A stretch of DNA of 64,000 bases, taken from positions 992,001 to 1,056,000 of the forward strand of contig NZ_CP145732.1 of the NCBI RefSeq assembly GCF_036884845.1, in the 5' to 3' direction. A program made the position numbers and the translations under genes. Shown in pieces: positions 28,086 through 37,381 of this stretch. Position 1 is the first letter of the stretch. Every line of letters begins with the position of its first letter. This stretch comes from Pseudomonas sp. MAG733B (GTDB lineage Bacteria > Pseudomonadota > Gammaproteobacteria > Pseudomonadales > Pseudomonadaceae). The notes beneath the pieces were generated by a model that saw nothing but the letters and a program-made list of their open reading frames with translations, had not been told where the DNA came from and did not search any database.

Positions 28086-28239
28086 TCGAAATAATGTTGA
28101 TCAAGTTGTCGCTTCAAAAAGACTTGTTGGCGACTATTGAACTAAGCCTAGTGAGTCGAGCCGGAAAAATACCGCGCTAAAGCAGACGAAAGTTGTGGGC
28201 GATGTAAGCCGCGAATGTAGGAATAAGATTTTTTCAGGC

Positions 28240-28266
28240 AAAAAAAGCCCCGCCAAATTGGCGGGG
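28240..28266 (-). terminator. Intrinsic terminator downstream of aceF
   Basis: Read on the minus strand: 7-8 bp GC stem CCCCGCC / GGCGGGG around a 5-nt loop, followed by CTTTTTTT. It lies about 70 bp after the aceF stop. Two more hairpins precede it: a perfect 9-bp stem AGGCCCTCC/GGAGGGCCT (28308-28331) and CGAGCG/CGCTCG (28275-28289). Confidence 0.85.
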
Positions 28267-28338
28267 TTGAGGTACGAGCGTGGCGCTCGGAAAACGTGAA
28301 ACTCGACAGGCCCTCCGGTGAAGGAGGGCCTGCCGGTG

Positions 28339-30315
28339 TTACAGCAGGATGGTGCGGATGTCCGCCAGCAGATCGCTCAGACGCTTGGTGAAGCGTGCAG
28401 CAGCGGCGCCGTTGATCACGCGGTGATCGTAGGACAGCGACAGCGGCAGCATCAGTTTCGGCTGGAAGGCTTTGCCGTCCCAGACTGGCTGGATGGTTGC
28501 CTTGGAAACACCGAGGATCGCCACTTCCGGCGCGTTGACGATCGGCGTGAAGCCGGTGCCGCCAATGTGGCCGAGGCTGGAAATGGTGAAGCAGGCGCCT
28601 TGCATTTCGTCCGACGAGAGCTTCTTGGTCCGGGCTTTTTCAGCCAGGGAAGCAGCTTCGGCGGCCAGTTGCAGCAGGCTCTTCTGGTCGACGTTCTTGA
28701 TGACCGGTACCAGCAGGCCATCCGGGGTGTCGACGGCGAAGCCGATGTTCACGTATTTCTTGCGGATGATCGCTTTGCCGCTTGGCGCCAGCGAGCTGTT
28801 GAAGTCCGGCAGTTCCTTGAGCAGGTGCGCGCAGGACTTGAGCAGCAACGGCAGGATGGTCAGCTTGACGCCGGCCTTCTCTGCAACGGCTTTCTGGGCG
28901 TTACGGAACGCTTCAAGCTCGGTGATATCCGCCGAGTCGAATTGCGTCACGTGTGGCACGTTCAGCCAGCTGCGGTGCAGGTTGGCAGCGCCGACCTGCA
29001 TCAGGCGGGTCATCGGCACTTCTTCGATTTCACCGAAGCGGCTGAAGTCCACGACCGGAATCGGCGGGATGCCCGCGCCACCGGTTGCGCCAGCAGCAGC
29101 GGCCGGTGCTTCCTTGGCCTTCTGCATCATGGCCTTGACGTAAACCTGCACGTCTTCTTTCAGGATGCGGCCGTGCGGACCGCTGGCGCCGACAGCGCTC
29201 AGCTCAACGCCGAATTCGCGGGCCAGTTGACGCACGGCAGGGCCGGCGTGAACCTTGGCGCCAGGCTTGGCTGGAGCAGCGGCAGGGGCAGCAGGTGCGG
29301 CGGCAGGAGCAGCAGCGGCCGGAGCTGGAGCAGCAGCGCTCGGTGCGGCAGCGGCAGGTGCCGGAGCAGCGGCCGGGGCAGCGCCTTTGACTTTCAGCTT
29401 CAGGATCAGGTCGCCGGTACCGACTTCGTCATCGAGCTTGATGGAAACGCTTTCCACCACGCCAGCGGCTGGCGATGGAATCTCCATGCTCGCCTTGTCG
29501 GATTCCAGGGTAATCAGCGATTGGTCGGCTTCAACGGAATCGCCGGCCTTGACCAGGACTTCGATGATCTTGGCCTTGCCCGCCGAACCGATGTCCGGCA
29601 CGTGGATGTCCTGGACGCTGTCGGCAACCGGTGCAGCCGGAGCGGCAGCGGCTGGCGCTGGAGCAGCGGCGGCAGGTGCAGCGGCGGCAGGTGCAGCAGC
29701 CTGGGCCGGAGCGGCAGCAGCAGGCGCCGCAGCACCCGCCACTTCCAGGTCCAGAATCAGGTCGCCAGTACCGACTTCGTCGTTGAGCTTGACGCTGATG
29801 GCCTTGACCACGCCAGCGGCAGGCGAAGGAATTTCCATGCTCGCCTTGTCGGATTCCAGGGTGATCAGCGACTGATCAGCCTCGACGGTGTCGCCGACCT
29901 TGACCTGGATCTCGATGATCTGGGCCTTGCCCGCCGAGCCGATGTCCGGCACGTGCACTTGCTGAACCGAAGCGGCAGCAGGAGCAGCGGCTGGCGCAGC
30001 GGCGGCAGGTGCAGGCGCTGCTTTCTTCTCTTCAGCCTTGGCAGCCGGCGCAGCGGCAGCCGCAGGGGCCGCAGCAGCGGCACCTTCGACTTCCAGCTCC
30101 AGCAGTTCGTCACCTTCTTTCAGGCGATCGCCCAGCTTCACTTTCAGGCTCTTGATGATACCGGCCTTCGGCGCAGGCACTTCCATGCTCGCTTTGTCCG
30201 ACTCAAGTGTCAGGATGCTCTGGTCGGCTTCGATACGGTCGCCGACCTTCACAAACAGTTCAATTACTTCACCTTCACCGCTGCCGATGTCAGGTACGCG
30301 AATGAGTTCGCTCAC
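28339..30315 (-). CDS. aceF: Pyruvate dehydrogenase E2, dihydrolipoamide acetyltransferase, three lipoyl domains
   Basis: Core subunit of the pyruvate dehydrogenase complex; passes the acetyl group from E1 to CoA. 658 residues: three lipoyl domains with attachment lysines K41, K157 and K274 in the motif ESDKASME, separated by Ala/Pro linkers; a peripheral-subunit-binding domain (about 354-395, HAGPAVRQLAREFGVEL, GPHGRILKEDV); and the catalytic domain ending in SYDHRVINGAAAARF with His631. The second and third lipoyl domains are nearly identical, also in DNA, and exactly 117 residues apart. P. aeruginosa AceF, as I recall, has two. It lies 11 bp after aceE and is surely cotranscribed. The Asn in DHRVING, in place of the more common Asp, is normal in Pseudomonas. 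Confidence 0.96.
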   Translation of the reverse strand: MSELIRVPDIGSGEGEVIELFVKVGDRIEADQSILTLESDKASMEVPAPKAGIIKSLKVKLGDRLKEGDELLELEVEGAAAAAPAAAAAPAAKAEEKKAAPAPAAAAPAAAPAAASVQQVHVPDIGSAGKAQIIEIQVKVGDTVEADQSLITLESDKASMEIPSPAAGVVKAISVKLNDEVGTGDLILDLEVAGAAAPAAAAPAQAAAPAAAAPAAAAPAPAAAAPAAPVADSVQDIHVPDIGSAGKAKIIEVLVKAGDSVEADQSLITLESDKASMEIPSPAAGVVESVSIKLDDEVGTGDLILKLKVKGAAPAAAPAPAAAAPSAAAPAPAAAAPAAAPAAPAAAPAKPGAKVHAGPAVRQLAREFGVELSAVGASGPHGRILKEDVQVYVKAMMQKAKEAPAAAAGATGGAGIPPIPVVDFSRFGEIEEVPMTRLMQVGAANLHRSWLNVPHVTQFDSADITELEAFRNAQKAVAEKAGVKLTILPLLLKSCAHLLKELPDFNSSLAPSGKAIIRKKYVNIGFAVDTPDGLLVPVIKNVDQKSLLQLAAEAASLAEKARTKKLSSDEMQGACFTISSLGHIGGTGFTPIVNAPEVAILGVSKATIQPVWDGKAFQPKLMLPLSLSYDHRVINGAAAARFTKRLSDLLADIRTILL

Positions 30316-30326
30316 AGAATCTCTCC

Positions 30327-32972
30327 TCAGCAGTCCAGTGGGTTGCGTTTTTCCGGGTTGATACCGAACTTGGCGATGGCTTCAGACACCACCTTAGGTT
30401 CGATATCGCCACGGTCAGCCAGTGCTTCCAGGGCTGCCAACACCACGAAATGACGGTCGACTTCGAAGAAATGACGCAGTTTTTTGCGGCTGTCGCTGCG
30501 GCCGAAACCGTCGGTGCCCAGGACTTTGAATTCCTTGGACGGTACCCACTGACGGATCTGCTCGGCGAACAGTTTCATGTAGTCGGTAGAGGCGATGACC
30601 GGACCTTTACGGCCGTTCAGGCACTCTTCCACATAGCTCAGCTTAGGCTTCTGGCCCGGGTGCAGACGGTTGGTGCGTTCAACGGCCAGGCCGTCGCGAC
30701 GCAGTTCGTTGAAGCTGGTAACGCTCCATACGTCGGCGCCGACGTTGAACTGTTCACGCAGGATTTTCGCTGCTTCACGGACTTCACGCAGGATGGTGCC
30801 GGAGCCCATCAGCTGAACGTGGTGCGCCGCTTCGCGGGTGTCTTCTTCAAGCAGGTACATACCCTTGATGATGCCTTCCTCGACACCGGCCGGCATGGCT
30901 GGCTGCTGGTAGGACTCGTTCATCACGGTGATGTAGTAGAAAACGTCCTGTTGCTCTTCGGTCATCTTCTTCATGCCGTCCTGAATGATCACCGCCAGCT
31001 CGTAGCCGTAGGTTGGATCAAAGGTGCGGCAGTTCGGGATGGTCGAAGCCAGCAGGTGGCTGTGACCGTCTTCGTGTTGCAGGCCTTCACCGTTCAGGGT
31101 GGTCCGGCCGGCGGTGCCGCCGATCAGGAAGCCACGGGTACGGCTGTCGCCGGCAGCCCAGGCCAGGTCGCCGATACGCTGGAAGCCGAACATCGAATAG
31201 AAGATGTAGAACGGCAGCATTGGCTGGTTGTGGCTGGAGTACGAAGTACCGGCCGCGATGAAGGAGCTCATGGCGCCCGCTTCGTTGATGCCTTCTTCGA
31301 GGATCTGGCCTTTCTTGTCTTCCTTGTAGAACATCACCTGGTCTTTATCGACCGGATCGTAGAGCTGGCCGACGGACGAGTAGATGCCCAACTGACGGAA
31401 CATGCCTTCCATACCGAAGGTACGGGCTTCGTCCGGGATGATCGGAACGATGCGCGGGCCGATGTCTTTGTCTTTCACCAGTTGCGCGAGGATCCGCACG
31501 AACGCCATGGTGGTGGAAATTTCACGGTCACCCGAACCGTCGAGGATAGCCTTGAGGGTATCCAGTGACGGAGTCGGAACGCTGAAGCTTTGAGCGCGAC
31601 GCTGTGGCACGAAACCGCCCAGTGCAGTGCGACGCTCGCTCAGGTAACGGGCTTCGGCGCTGTTCGGCTCAGGCTTGAAGAACGGCAGGTTTTCCAGCTC
31701 TTCGTCTTTTACCGGAATGTCGAAGCGGTCACGGAACAACTTCAGGCTGTCGACATCGACTTTCTTGGTGTTGTGCGCGGTGTTTTTCGCTTCGCCGGCA
31801 CCGGTGCCATAACCCTTGATGGTCTTGGCCAGGATGACGGTAGGTTGTTCTTTGTGGTTGACCGCTTCGTGGTACGCCGCGTAGACCTTGTACGGGTCGT
31901 GGCCGCCACGGTTGAGCTTCCAGATCTCGTCGTCGGACAGGTCTGCAACCATCGCCTTGAGTTCCGGCGAGTTGAAGAAGTGTTCACGCACGAACGCGCC
32001 GTCTTTGGCTTTGTAGTTCTGGTACTCGCCGTCGATGACTTCGTCCATGCGGCGTTGCAGGATGCCGTCGACGTCCTTGGCCAGCAGTGGGTCCCAGAAA
32101 CGGCCCCAGATGACTTTGGTCACGTTCCACTGAGCACCGCGGAAAACGCCTTCGAGTTCCTGGATGATCTTGCCGTTGCCGCGAACCGGGCCGTCGAGGC
32201 GCTGCAGGTTGCAGTTGATGACGAAGATCAGGTTGTCGAGCTTCTCGCGGCCAGCCAGCGAGATCGCGCCCAGGGATTCCGGCTCGTCGCACTCGCCGTC
32301 GCCCAGGAAGCACCAGACTTTTTGCTTGCCTTCAGGGATGAAGCCACGGGCTTCCAGGTACTTCATGAAACGTGCCTGGTAGATCGCCTGGATCGGGCCC
32401 AGACCCATGGATACAGTCGGGAACTGCCAGAAGTCAGGCATCAGCCAAGGGTGCGGGTAGGACGACAGGCCCTGACCGTCGACTTCCTGGCGGAAGTTGT
32501 TCATCTGGTCTTCGGTGATGCGGCCTTCCATGAACGCACGGGCGTAAACGCCTGGCGAGGTGTGGCCCTGGAAGTAGATCAGGTCGCCGCCGTGTTCGTC
32601 GGTTGGGGCCTGGAAGAAGTAGTTGAAGCCGATGTCATACAGGGTCGCACTGGAGGCGAAGCTGGAGATGTGACCGCCGAGGTCAGAATCTTTCAGGTTC
32701 GTACGCATTACCATGGCCATCGCGTTCCAGCGTACCAGCGAGCGAATGCGGCGTTCCATGAACAGGTCGCCAGGCATGCGTGCTTCGTGGGTAACCGGGA
32801 TGGTGTTGCGGTAAGGCGTGGTGATGGCGTAAGGCAACTGCGAACCGCTGCGGGTTGCGAGTTCACCCATACGGGTCATCAGATAGTGAGCACGGTCTTC
32901 GCCTTCTTTGTCGAGAACCGATTCCAGGGCGTCCAGCCATTCCTGGGTTTCGACGGGATCGAGGTCTTGCAT
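30327..32972 (-). CDS. aceE: Pyruvate dehydrogenase E1 component, homodimeric
   Basis: Thiamine-diphosphate-dependent decarboxylase that feeds acetyl groups to AceF. 881 residues, the standard size of the single-chain E1. The TPP/Mg2+ motif GDGECDEPES...NCNLQRLDGPV (from about residue 226), the active-site histidine stretch FQGHTSPGVYAR, and the C-terminal LGTDGFGRSDSR segment are present. Start ATG at 32972 has GGAG 7 nt upstream. First gene of the aceE-aceF operon, reading away from glnE; two 15-bp palindromes lie 118 and 170 bp upstream of its start codon. Confidence 0.96.
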   Translation of the reverse strand: MQDLDPVETQEWLDALESVLDKEGEDRAHYLMTRMGELATRSGSQLPYAITTPYRNTIPVTHEARMPGDLFMERRIRSLVRWNAMAMVMRTNLKDSDLGGHISSFASSATLYDIGFNYFFQAPTDEHGGDLIYFQGHTSPGVYARAFMEGRITEDQMNNFRQEVDGQGLSSYPHPWLMPDFWQFPTVSMGLGPIQAIYQARFMKYLEARGFIPEGKQKVWCFLGDGECDEPESLGAISLAGREKLDNLIFVINCNLQRLDGPVRGNGKIIQELEGVFRGAQWNVTKVIWGRFWDPLLAKDVDGILQRRMDEVIDGEYQNYKAKDGAFVREHFFNSPELKAMVADLSDDEIWKLNRGGHDPYKVYAAYHEAVNHKEQPTVILAKTIKGYGTGAGEAKNTAHNTKKVDVDSLKLFRDRFDIPVKDEELENLPFFKPEPNSAEARYLSERRTALGGFVPQRRAQSFSVPTPSLDTLKAILDGSGDREISTTMAFVRILAQLVKDKDIGPRIVPIIPDEARTFGMEGMFRQLGIYSSVGQLYDPVDKDQVMFYKEDKKGQILEEGINEAGAMSSFIAAGTSYSSHNQPMLPFYIFYSMFGFQRIGDLAWAAGDSRTRGFLIGGTAGRTTLNGEGLQHEDGHSHLLASTIPNCRTFDPTYGYELAVIIQDGMKKMTEEQQDVFYYITVMNESYQQPAMPAGVEEGIIKGMYLLEEDTREAAHHVQLMGSGTILREVREAAKILREQFNVGADVWSVTSFNELRRDGLAVERTNRLHPGQKPKLSYVEECLNGRKGPVIASTDYMKLFAEQIRQWVPSKEFKVLGTDGFGRSDSRKKLRHFFEVDRHFVVLAALEALADRGDIEPKVVSEAIAKFGINPEKRNPLDC

Positions 32973-33355
32973 GGCTTGCTCCAGGGCGGAAAGGCTACCA
33001 GAATCGGTTGCCTGAGTTAGCGACTGGCCTTGTGGGCAGACGTTATGAATTCTTGGATTGCCGATAGGTTGTTCCGGCGGTGTGTAGTTTTACTACAAAT
33101 GATCCGGCATTTCAGCCTTACTAATGTATATACGAGTAGTAAAACTACAGATGAGCGGCTTGTGGCCCCCGACTGTGTTGTGAGAATAATCGTTAAGGTT
33201 GGTCTTTTTCCAACTGTATAAGGTGAAAGCTTGATGTTGGCTGCCAATAATAAAGAAATTTCAGCTATTTCTAACTTTTGTTCGACACTCAATCAGGTAG
33301 TGGGTTTGCGAGATTCACTACATGCAGCCCGTTGCACGCCGATCAAGGATAGACC
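32973..33355. promoter_or_regulatory. aceE-glnE divergent control region with paired 15-bp palindromes
   Basis: A 383-bp AT-rich spacer without a gene. Two nearly identical operator-like sites face each other: TGTAGTTTTACTACA (33083-33097) and AGTAGTAAAACTACA (33135-33149), which reads TGTAGTTTTACTACT on the minus strand; centres are 52 bp apart, about five helical turns. TATATAC lies between them. The arm form TGTAGT-N3-ACTACA resembles, from memory, sites of HexR, the RpiR-family glycolysis regulator; a GntR-type regulator is another option. Being nearer to aceE than to glnE, they more likely act on the pyruvate dehydrogenase operon. Confidence 0.55.
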
Positions 33356-36295
33356 ATGAGCCTCCCTTCGCTTGCCCAACTGCCCGCCATTCTGTTGCCG
33401 TTTGTCACCCGCGCCGAGCAGTCGTTCCGTACTGCGGTCGCCGCTCTGGATGACGATCATGGCCTGTCGACCTGGACGCCTGAGCGCTGGGCGCAATTCG
33501 CCCGCGTGACCGCCGCCAGCGATTTCGTGATTGAACAGAGCGTGCGTGACCCTTTGATGTTGCTGGAGCTGGTGCGCTCCGGCGAACTGGATCGCAGCTT
33601 TGCCCCCGGCGAGTTGTGCGCGCAGATCGCTGCAGCGACGAACGCTGCCGAAACCGATGATCAATTGGGCCGTGCCTTGCGCCGCCAGCGCACTCGCCAC
33701 CAGGTGCGCATCATCTGGCGCGATCTCAACCGCCAGGCCGATCTGGTCCAGACCTGCCGCGATCTCTCCGACATGGCCGATGCCAGCATCGATCAAGCCT
33801 ATCAATGGTTGTACACGCGCCATTGCCAGCAATTCGGCGTGCCGACCGGGCGACGCAGCGGCGAGACGCAGCAGATGGTGGTCCTGGGCATGGGCAAGCT
33901 CGGTGCGGTGGAGCTCAATCTGTCGTCGGACATCGACCTGATCTTCGCCTACCCCGAGGGCGGTGAAACGGTCGGTGTAAAACGTCCGCTGGATAACCAG
34001 GAATTTTTCATCCGTCTCGGCCAGCGCCTGATCAAGGCCCTGGACCCGATGACCGTCGACGGTTTTGTGTTCCGTGTCGACATGCGTTTGCGCCCTTACG
34101 GTTCGGCGGGTGCGCTGGTGCTGAGTTTCAACGCGCTGGAGCAGTATTACCAGGATCAGGGCCGCGACTGGGAACGCTACGCGATGATCAAGTCGCGGGT
34201 GGTGGCCGGCGATCAAGTGGCCGGCGCGCAACTGCAAGAAATGCTGCGGCCGTTCGTTTACCGGCGCTATCTGGATTTTTCCGCCATCGAAGCGCTGCGC
34301 ACTATGAAGCAGCTGATCCAGCAGGAAGTGCGGCGCAAGGGCATGGCCGATAACATCAAGCTCGGTTCCGGCGGCATTCGTGAAGTGGAGTTTATCGCCC
34401 AGGCCTTCCAGCTGATCCACGGTGGTCGCGACTTGAGCCTGCAACAGCGCCCATTGTTGAAAGTGCTGAGCACCCTGGAAGGTCAGGGTTACCTGCCGCC
34501 AGCGGTGATCAGCGAACTGCGCGAAGGCTACGAATTCCTGCGCTACACCGAACATGCGATCCAGGCGATCGCCGACCGCCAGACCCAGATGCTGCCGGAT
34601 GGCGCTCAGGATCAGGCGCGCATTGCCTTTATGTTGGGTTTTGACGATTGGTCGGCGTTTCATGAGCAATTAATGTACTGGCGCGGCCGTGTGGCCTGGC
34701 ATTTCGGTCAGGTGATCGCCGATCCCGATGAAGAGGAGGGTGCCGAAAGTGAAGTGGTGGTCGGTGGTGAGTGGCTGCCGTTGTGGGAAGAAGCCCAAGA
34801 CGAAGAAGCGGCCTGCCGTCAGCTGGAGGAGGGCGGTTTTGCCGATGCCCCAAAAGCGCTGAAGGCCTTGGCCGGCTTGCGCAGCAGCCCGCAATTGCGT
34901 GCCATGCAGCGACTGGGGCGCGAGCGTCTTGATGCTTTTATTCCGCGCTTGCTGGCGCAAGCCGTGGAACACGCCAATCCCGATCTGGTGCTGGAGCGGG
35001 TGCTGCCACTGGTGGAAGCCGTGGCGCGGCGTTCTGCTTATCTCGTTTTGCTGACCGAAAACCCCGGCGCACTGCGCCGCTTGCTGACGTTGTGCGCGGC
35101 GAGCCCGTGGATCGCCGAGCAGATCACCCGTTTCCCGTTGCTGCTCGATGAGTTGCTCAACGAAGGCCGGCTGTTCAAACCGCCCCTGGCGCCGGAGTTG
35201 GCCGCCGAATTGCGCGAGCGGCTGACGCGGATTCCCGAGGACGACCTCGAACAGCAAATGGAAGCCTTGCGTCATTTCAAACTGGCGCACCGCTTGCGGG
35301 TTGCCGCTTCGGAAATCGCCGGTAGCCTGCCGTTGATGAAAGTCAGCGATTACCTGACCTGGCTCGCCGAAGCGATTCTTGAGCAAGTGTTGGCCCTGGC
35401 CTGGCGGCAGACTGTCGCCAAGTACGGCACGCCGTTGCGCACAGATGGCAGCTTGTGCGATCCGGGCTTCATTATTGTCGGTTATGGGAAAGTCGGTGGC
35501 CTGGAACTCGGGCATGGTTCTGACCTGGACCTGGTGTTCATCCACGACGGTGATCCGCAGGCGGAAACCGACGGACCGAAACCGATCGATGGCGCGCAAT
35601 TTTTCACCCGGCTCGGGCAGCGGATCATTCACTTGCTGACGGCGCAGACCAACTCAGGGCAGCTGTATGAAGTGGACATGCGCCTGCGACCGTCCGGCGC
35701 GTCGGGTTTGTTGGTAAGTTCACTTGGGGCCTTTTCCCGCTATCAGGAAAATGAAGCCTGGACCTGGGAACATCAGGCGCTGGTGCGTGCACGGGTGTTG
35801 GTGGGCAGCGAGGATGTCGGTCGCGCATTCGAGCAGGTTCGCGCTGCAATTCTGGGTAAAACGCGCGATTTGACGACGCTGCGCCAGGAGGTCAGCGAGA
35901 TGCGCGCCAAGATGCGCGATAACCTCGGCAGCAAGAGCACGGCGGCCGGCACCGGGGCGAATGCCTTCGAAGCCACGGCGCCCTTCGACCTCAAGCAGGA
36001 CGCCGGAGGTATCGTCGATATTGAATTTATGGTGCAATACGCGGCCCTGGCGTGGTCCGAAACACACCCGCCATTGCTGCGCTGGACGGACAACATCCGC
36101 ATTCTGGAAGAGCTGGAACACGAAGGGTTGATGCCCGTCGAAGACGCCAGTCTGTTGCGTGAGGCCTATAAGGCTTACCGCTCCGCCGCCCACCGGCAGG
36201 CCTTGCAGAAGGACGCCGGGGTGATACCGGGCGATCAGTTCGCGGACGAACGGCGACAGGTCATGCGGATCTGGCGTGAGCTGGGGCTAAGCTGA
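33356..36295 (+). CDS. glnE: Bifunctional glutamine synthetase adenylyltransferase/deadenylase GlnE
   Basis: Adenylylates and deadenylylates glutamine synthetase in response to PII and glutamine. 979 residues, full length, with two nucleotidyltransferase modules: the N-terminal deadenylase with LGMGKLGAVELNLSSDIDLI (about 180-200; the S-D-x-D is the metal site) and the C-terminal adenylylase with GYGKVGGLELGHGSDLDLVF (about 709-728), each followed by a helical domain containing VDMRLRPYG / VDMRLRPSG. The ATG at 33356 follows AAGGAT with 7-nt spacing. Divergent from aceE and ended by a hairpin with T-run before waaF. Confidence 0.96.
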   Translation: MSLPSLAQLPAILLPFVTRAEQSFRTAVAALDDDHGLSTWTPERWAQFARVTAASDFVIEQSVRDPLMLLELVRSGELDRSFAPGELCAQIAAATNAAETDDQLGRALRRQRTRHQVRIIWRDLNRQADLVQTCRDLSDMADASIDQAYQWLYTRHCQQFGVPTGRRSGETQQMVVLGMGKLGAVELNLSSDIDLIFAYPEGGETVGVKRPLDNQEFFIRLGQRLIKALDPMTVDGFVFRVDMRLRPYGSAGALVLSFNALEQYYQDQGRDWERYAMIKSRVVAGDQVAGAQLQEMLRPFVYRRYLDFSAIEALRTMKQLIQQEVRRKGMADNIKLGSGGIREVEFIAQAFQLIHGGRDLSLQQRPLLKVLSTLEGQGYLPPAVISELREGYEFLRYTEHAIQAIADRQTQMLPDGAQDQARIAFMLGFDDWSAFHEQLMYWRGRVAWHFGQVIADPDEEEGAESEVVVGGEWLPLWEEAQDEEAACRQLEEGGFADAPKALKALAGLRSSPQLRAMQRLGRERLDAFIPRLLAQAVEHANPDLVLERVLPLVEAVARRSAYLVLLTENPGALRRLLTLCAASPWIAEQITRFPLLLDELLNEGRLFKPPLAPELAAELRERLTRIPEDDLEQQMEALRHFKLAHRLRVAASEIAGSLPLMKVSDYLTWLAEAILEQVLALAWRQTVAKYGTPLRTDGSLCDPGFIIVGYGKVGGLELGHGSDLDLVFIHDGDPQAETDGPKPIDGAQFFTRLGQRIIHLLTAQTNSGQLYEVDMRLRPSGASGLLVSSLGAFSRYQENEAWTWEHQALVRARVLVGSEDVGRAFEQVRAAILGKTRDLTTLRQEVSEMRAKMRDNLGSKSTAAGTGANAFEATAPFDLKQDAGGIVDIEFMVQYAALAWSETHPPLLRWTDNIRILEELEHEGLMPVEDASLLREAYKAYRSAAHRQALQKDAGVIPGDQFADERRQVMRIWRELGLS

Positions 36296-36304
36296 TTCTC
36301 GAAA

Positions 36305-36336
36305 CGGGGAGGCCTTTGCCTCCCCGGATCGTTTTT
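36305..36336 (+). terminator. Terminator between glnE and waaF
   Basis: Perfect 9-bp GC stem CGGGGAGGC/GCCTCCCCG with a 4-nt loop, followed after 5 nt by TTTTT, just 10 bp before the waaF ATG. It probably ends glnE transcripts or attenuates read-through into the LPS block. Confidence 0.65.
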
Positions 36337-36345
36337 GGAAACTAC

Positions 36346-37380
36346 ATGAAAATTCTGATCGTTGGGCCCAGTTGGGTCGGTGACATGGTGATGGCGCAGA
36401 CACTGTTTCAGTGTCTCAAGCAACGCCACCCGCAATGCGAAATCGACGTGCTGGCCCCCGAGTGGAGCCGGCCAATTCTTGAGCGCATGCCCGAAGTTCG
36501 CCAGGCCTTGAGCTTCCCGCTCGGCCACGGCGCGCTGGAGCTGACGACGCGTCGGCGCATCGGCAAATCCCTGGCCGGCCAGTACGACCAGGCGATCCTG
36601 TTGCCCAATTCCCTGAAGTCGGCGCTGGTGCCGTTCTTCGCGGGTATTCCAAAGCGCACCGGCTGGCGTGGCGAATTCCGCTACGGCCTGCTCAATGATG
36701 TGCGCATGCTGGACAAAGATCGTTACCCGCTGATGATCGAGCGCTTCATGGCGCTGGCCTATGAGCCCGGTTTCGATTTGCCACAGCCGTATCCGCGTCC
36801 GAGCCTGCAGATCGATCCGGTGACCCGCGAGGCGGCACTGGCCAAATTCGACCTGACCCTTGATCGCCCGGTGTTGGCGCTGTGCCCCGGCGCCGAGTTC
36901 GGCGAATCCAAGCGCTGGCCGTCCGAGCACTACGCCAAGGTGGCCGAAGCGAAAATTCGCGAGGGTTGGCAAGTCTGGCTGTTCGGTTCGAAAAACGATC
37001 ATGCCGTGGGTGAAGACATCCGTTCACGGCTGATTCCCGGTTTGCGCGAAGAGTCGGTGAACCTCAGTGGCGGCACCTCGCTGGCCGAGGCCATCGATCT
37101 GCTGTCCTGCGCCGACTCGGTGGTGTCCAACGACTCCGGCCTGATGCACGTCGCTGCCGCGTTGAACCGCCCGCTGGTGGCGGTCTACGGTTCGACCTCT
37201 CCGGGCTTCACGCCGCCGCTGGCCGAGCATGTCGAGATCGTGCGCCTGGGCATCGAATGCAGCCCTTGCTTCGACCGCACCTGCCGTTTCGGCCATTACA
37301 ACTGCCTGCGCCAGCTGATGCCGCAAGCGGTGAACGAAGCCTTGCAGCGTTTGCAGGGCACTGTGGTCGAGGTCAAATAG
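36346..37380 (+). CDS. waaF: ADP-heptose:LPS heptosyltransferase II
   Basis: Adds the second L-glycero-D-manno-heptose to the LPS inner core, using ADP-heptose made with HldE. 344 residues, glycosyltransferase family 9, GT-B fold: N-terminal GPSWVGDMVMAQTLFQ (residues 6-21), the PNSLKSALVPFFAGIPKR stretch, the ADP-heptose-site LCPGAEFGESKRWP and C-terminal SNDSGLMHVAAAL. The ATG at 36346 follows GGAA; an upstream in-frame start at 36316 overlaps the terminator hairpin. First gene of the LPS operon; waaC starts one base after its stop. Confidence 0.95.
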   Translation: MKILIVGPSWVGDMVMAQTLFQCLKQRHPQCEIDVLAPEWSRPILERMPEVRQALSFPLGHGALELTTRRRIGKSLAGQYDQAILLPNSLKSALVPFFAGIPKRTGWRGEFRYGLLNDVRMLDKDRYPLMIERFMALAYEPGFDLPQPYPRPSLQIDPVTREAALAKFDLTLDRPVLALCPGAEFGESKRWPSEHYAKVAEAKIREGWQVWLFGSKNDHAVGEDIRSRLIPGLREESVNLSGGTSLAEAIDLLSCADSVVSNDSGLMHVAAALNRPLVAVYGSTSPGFTPPLAEHVEIVRLGIECSPCFDRTCRFGHYNCLRQLMPQAVNEALQRLQGTVVEVK

Positions 37381-37381
37381 T

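Noticed and set aside
28086..28239. Pho box in front of the PhoD-like gene
   Set aside because: I found no pair of CTGTCAT-like repeats at 11-bp spacing, so PhoB control is not supported.
29240..29400. Tandem short repeats inside aceF resembling a repeat array
   Set aside because: They encode the Ala/Pro interdomain linkers of E2; spacing is irregular, and there are no CRISPR-like spacers.
28318..30453. 711-codon open frame on the plus strand opposite aceF
   Set aside because: Antisense to a clear AceF; the frame is open because of the repetitive Ala/Pro codons. No recognisable domain and it has very biased composition.
36296..36345. Loss of ilvE between glnE and waaF relative to PAO1
   Set aside because: As I recall, P. 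putida also has glnE directly followed by waaF, so this is a normal lineage difference and no deletion scar is visible.
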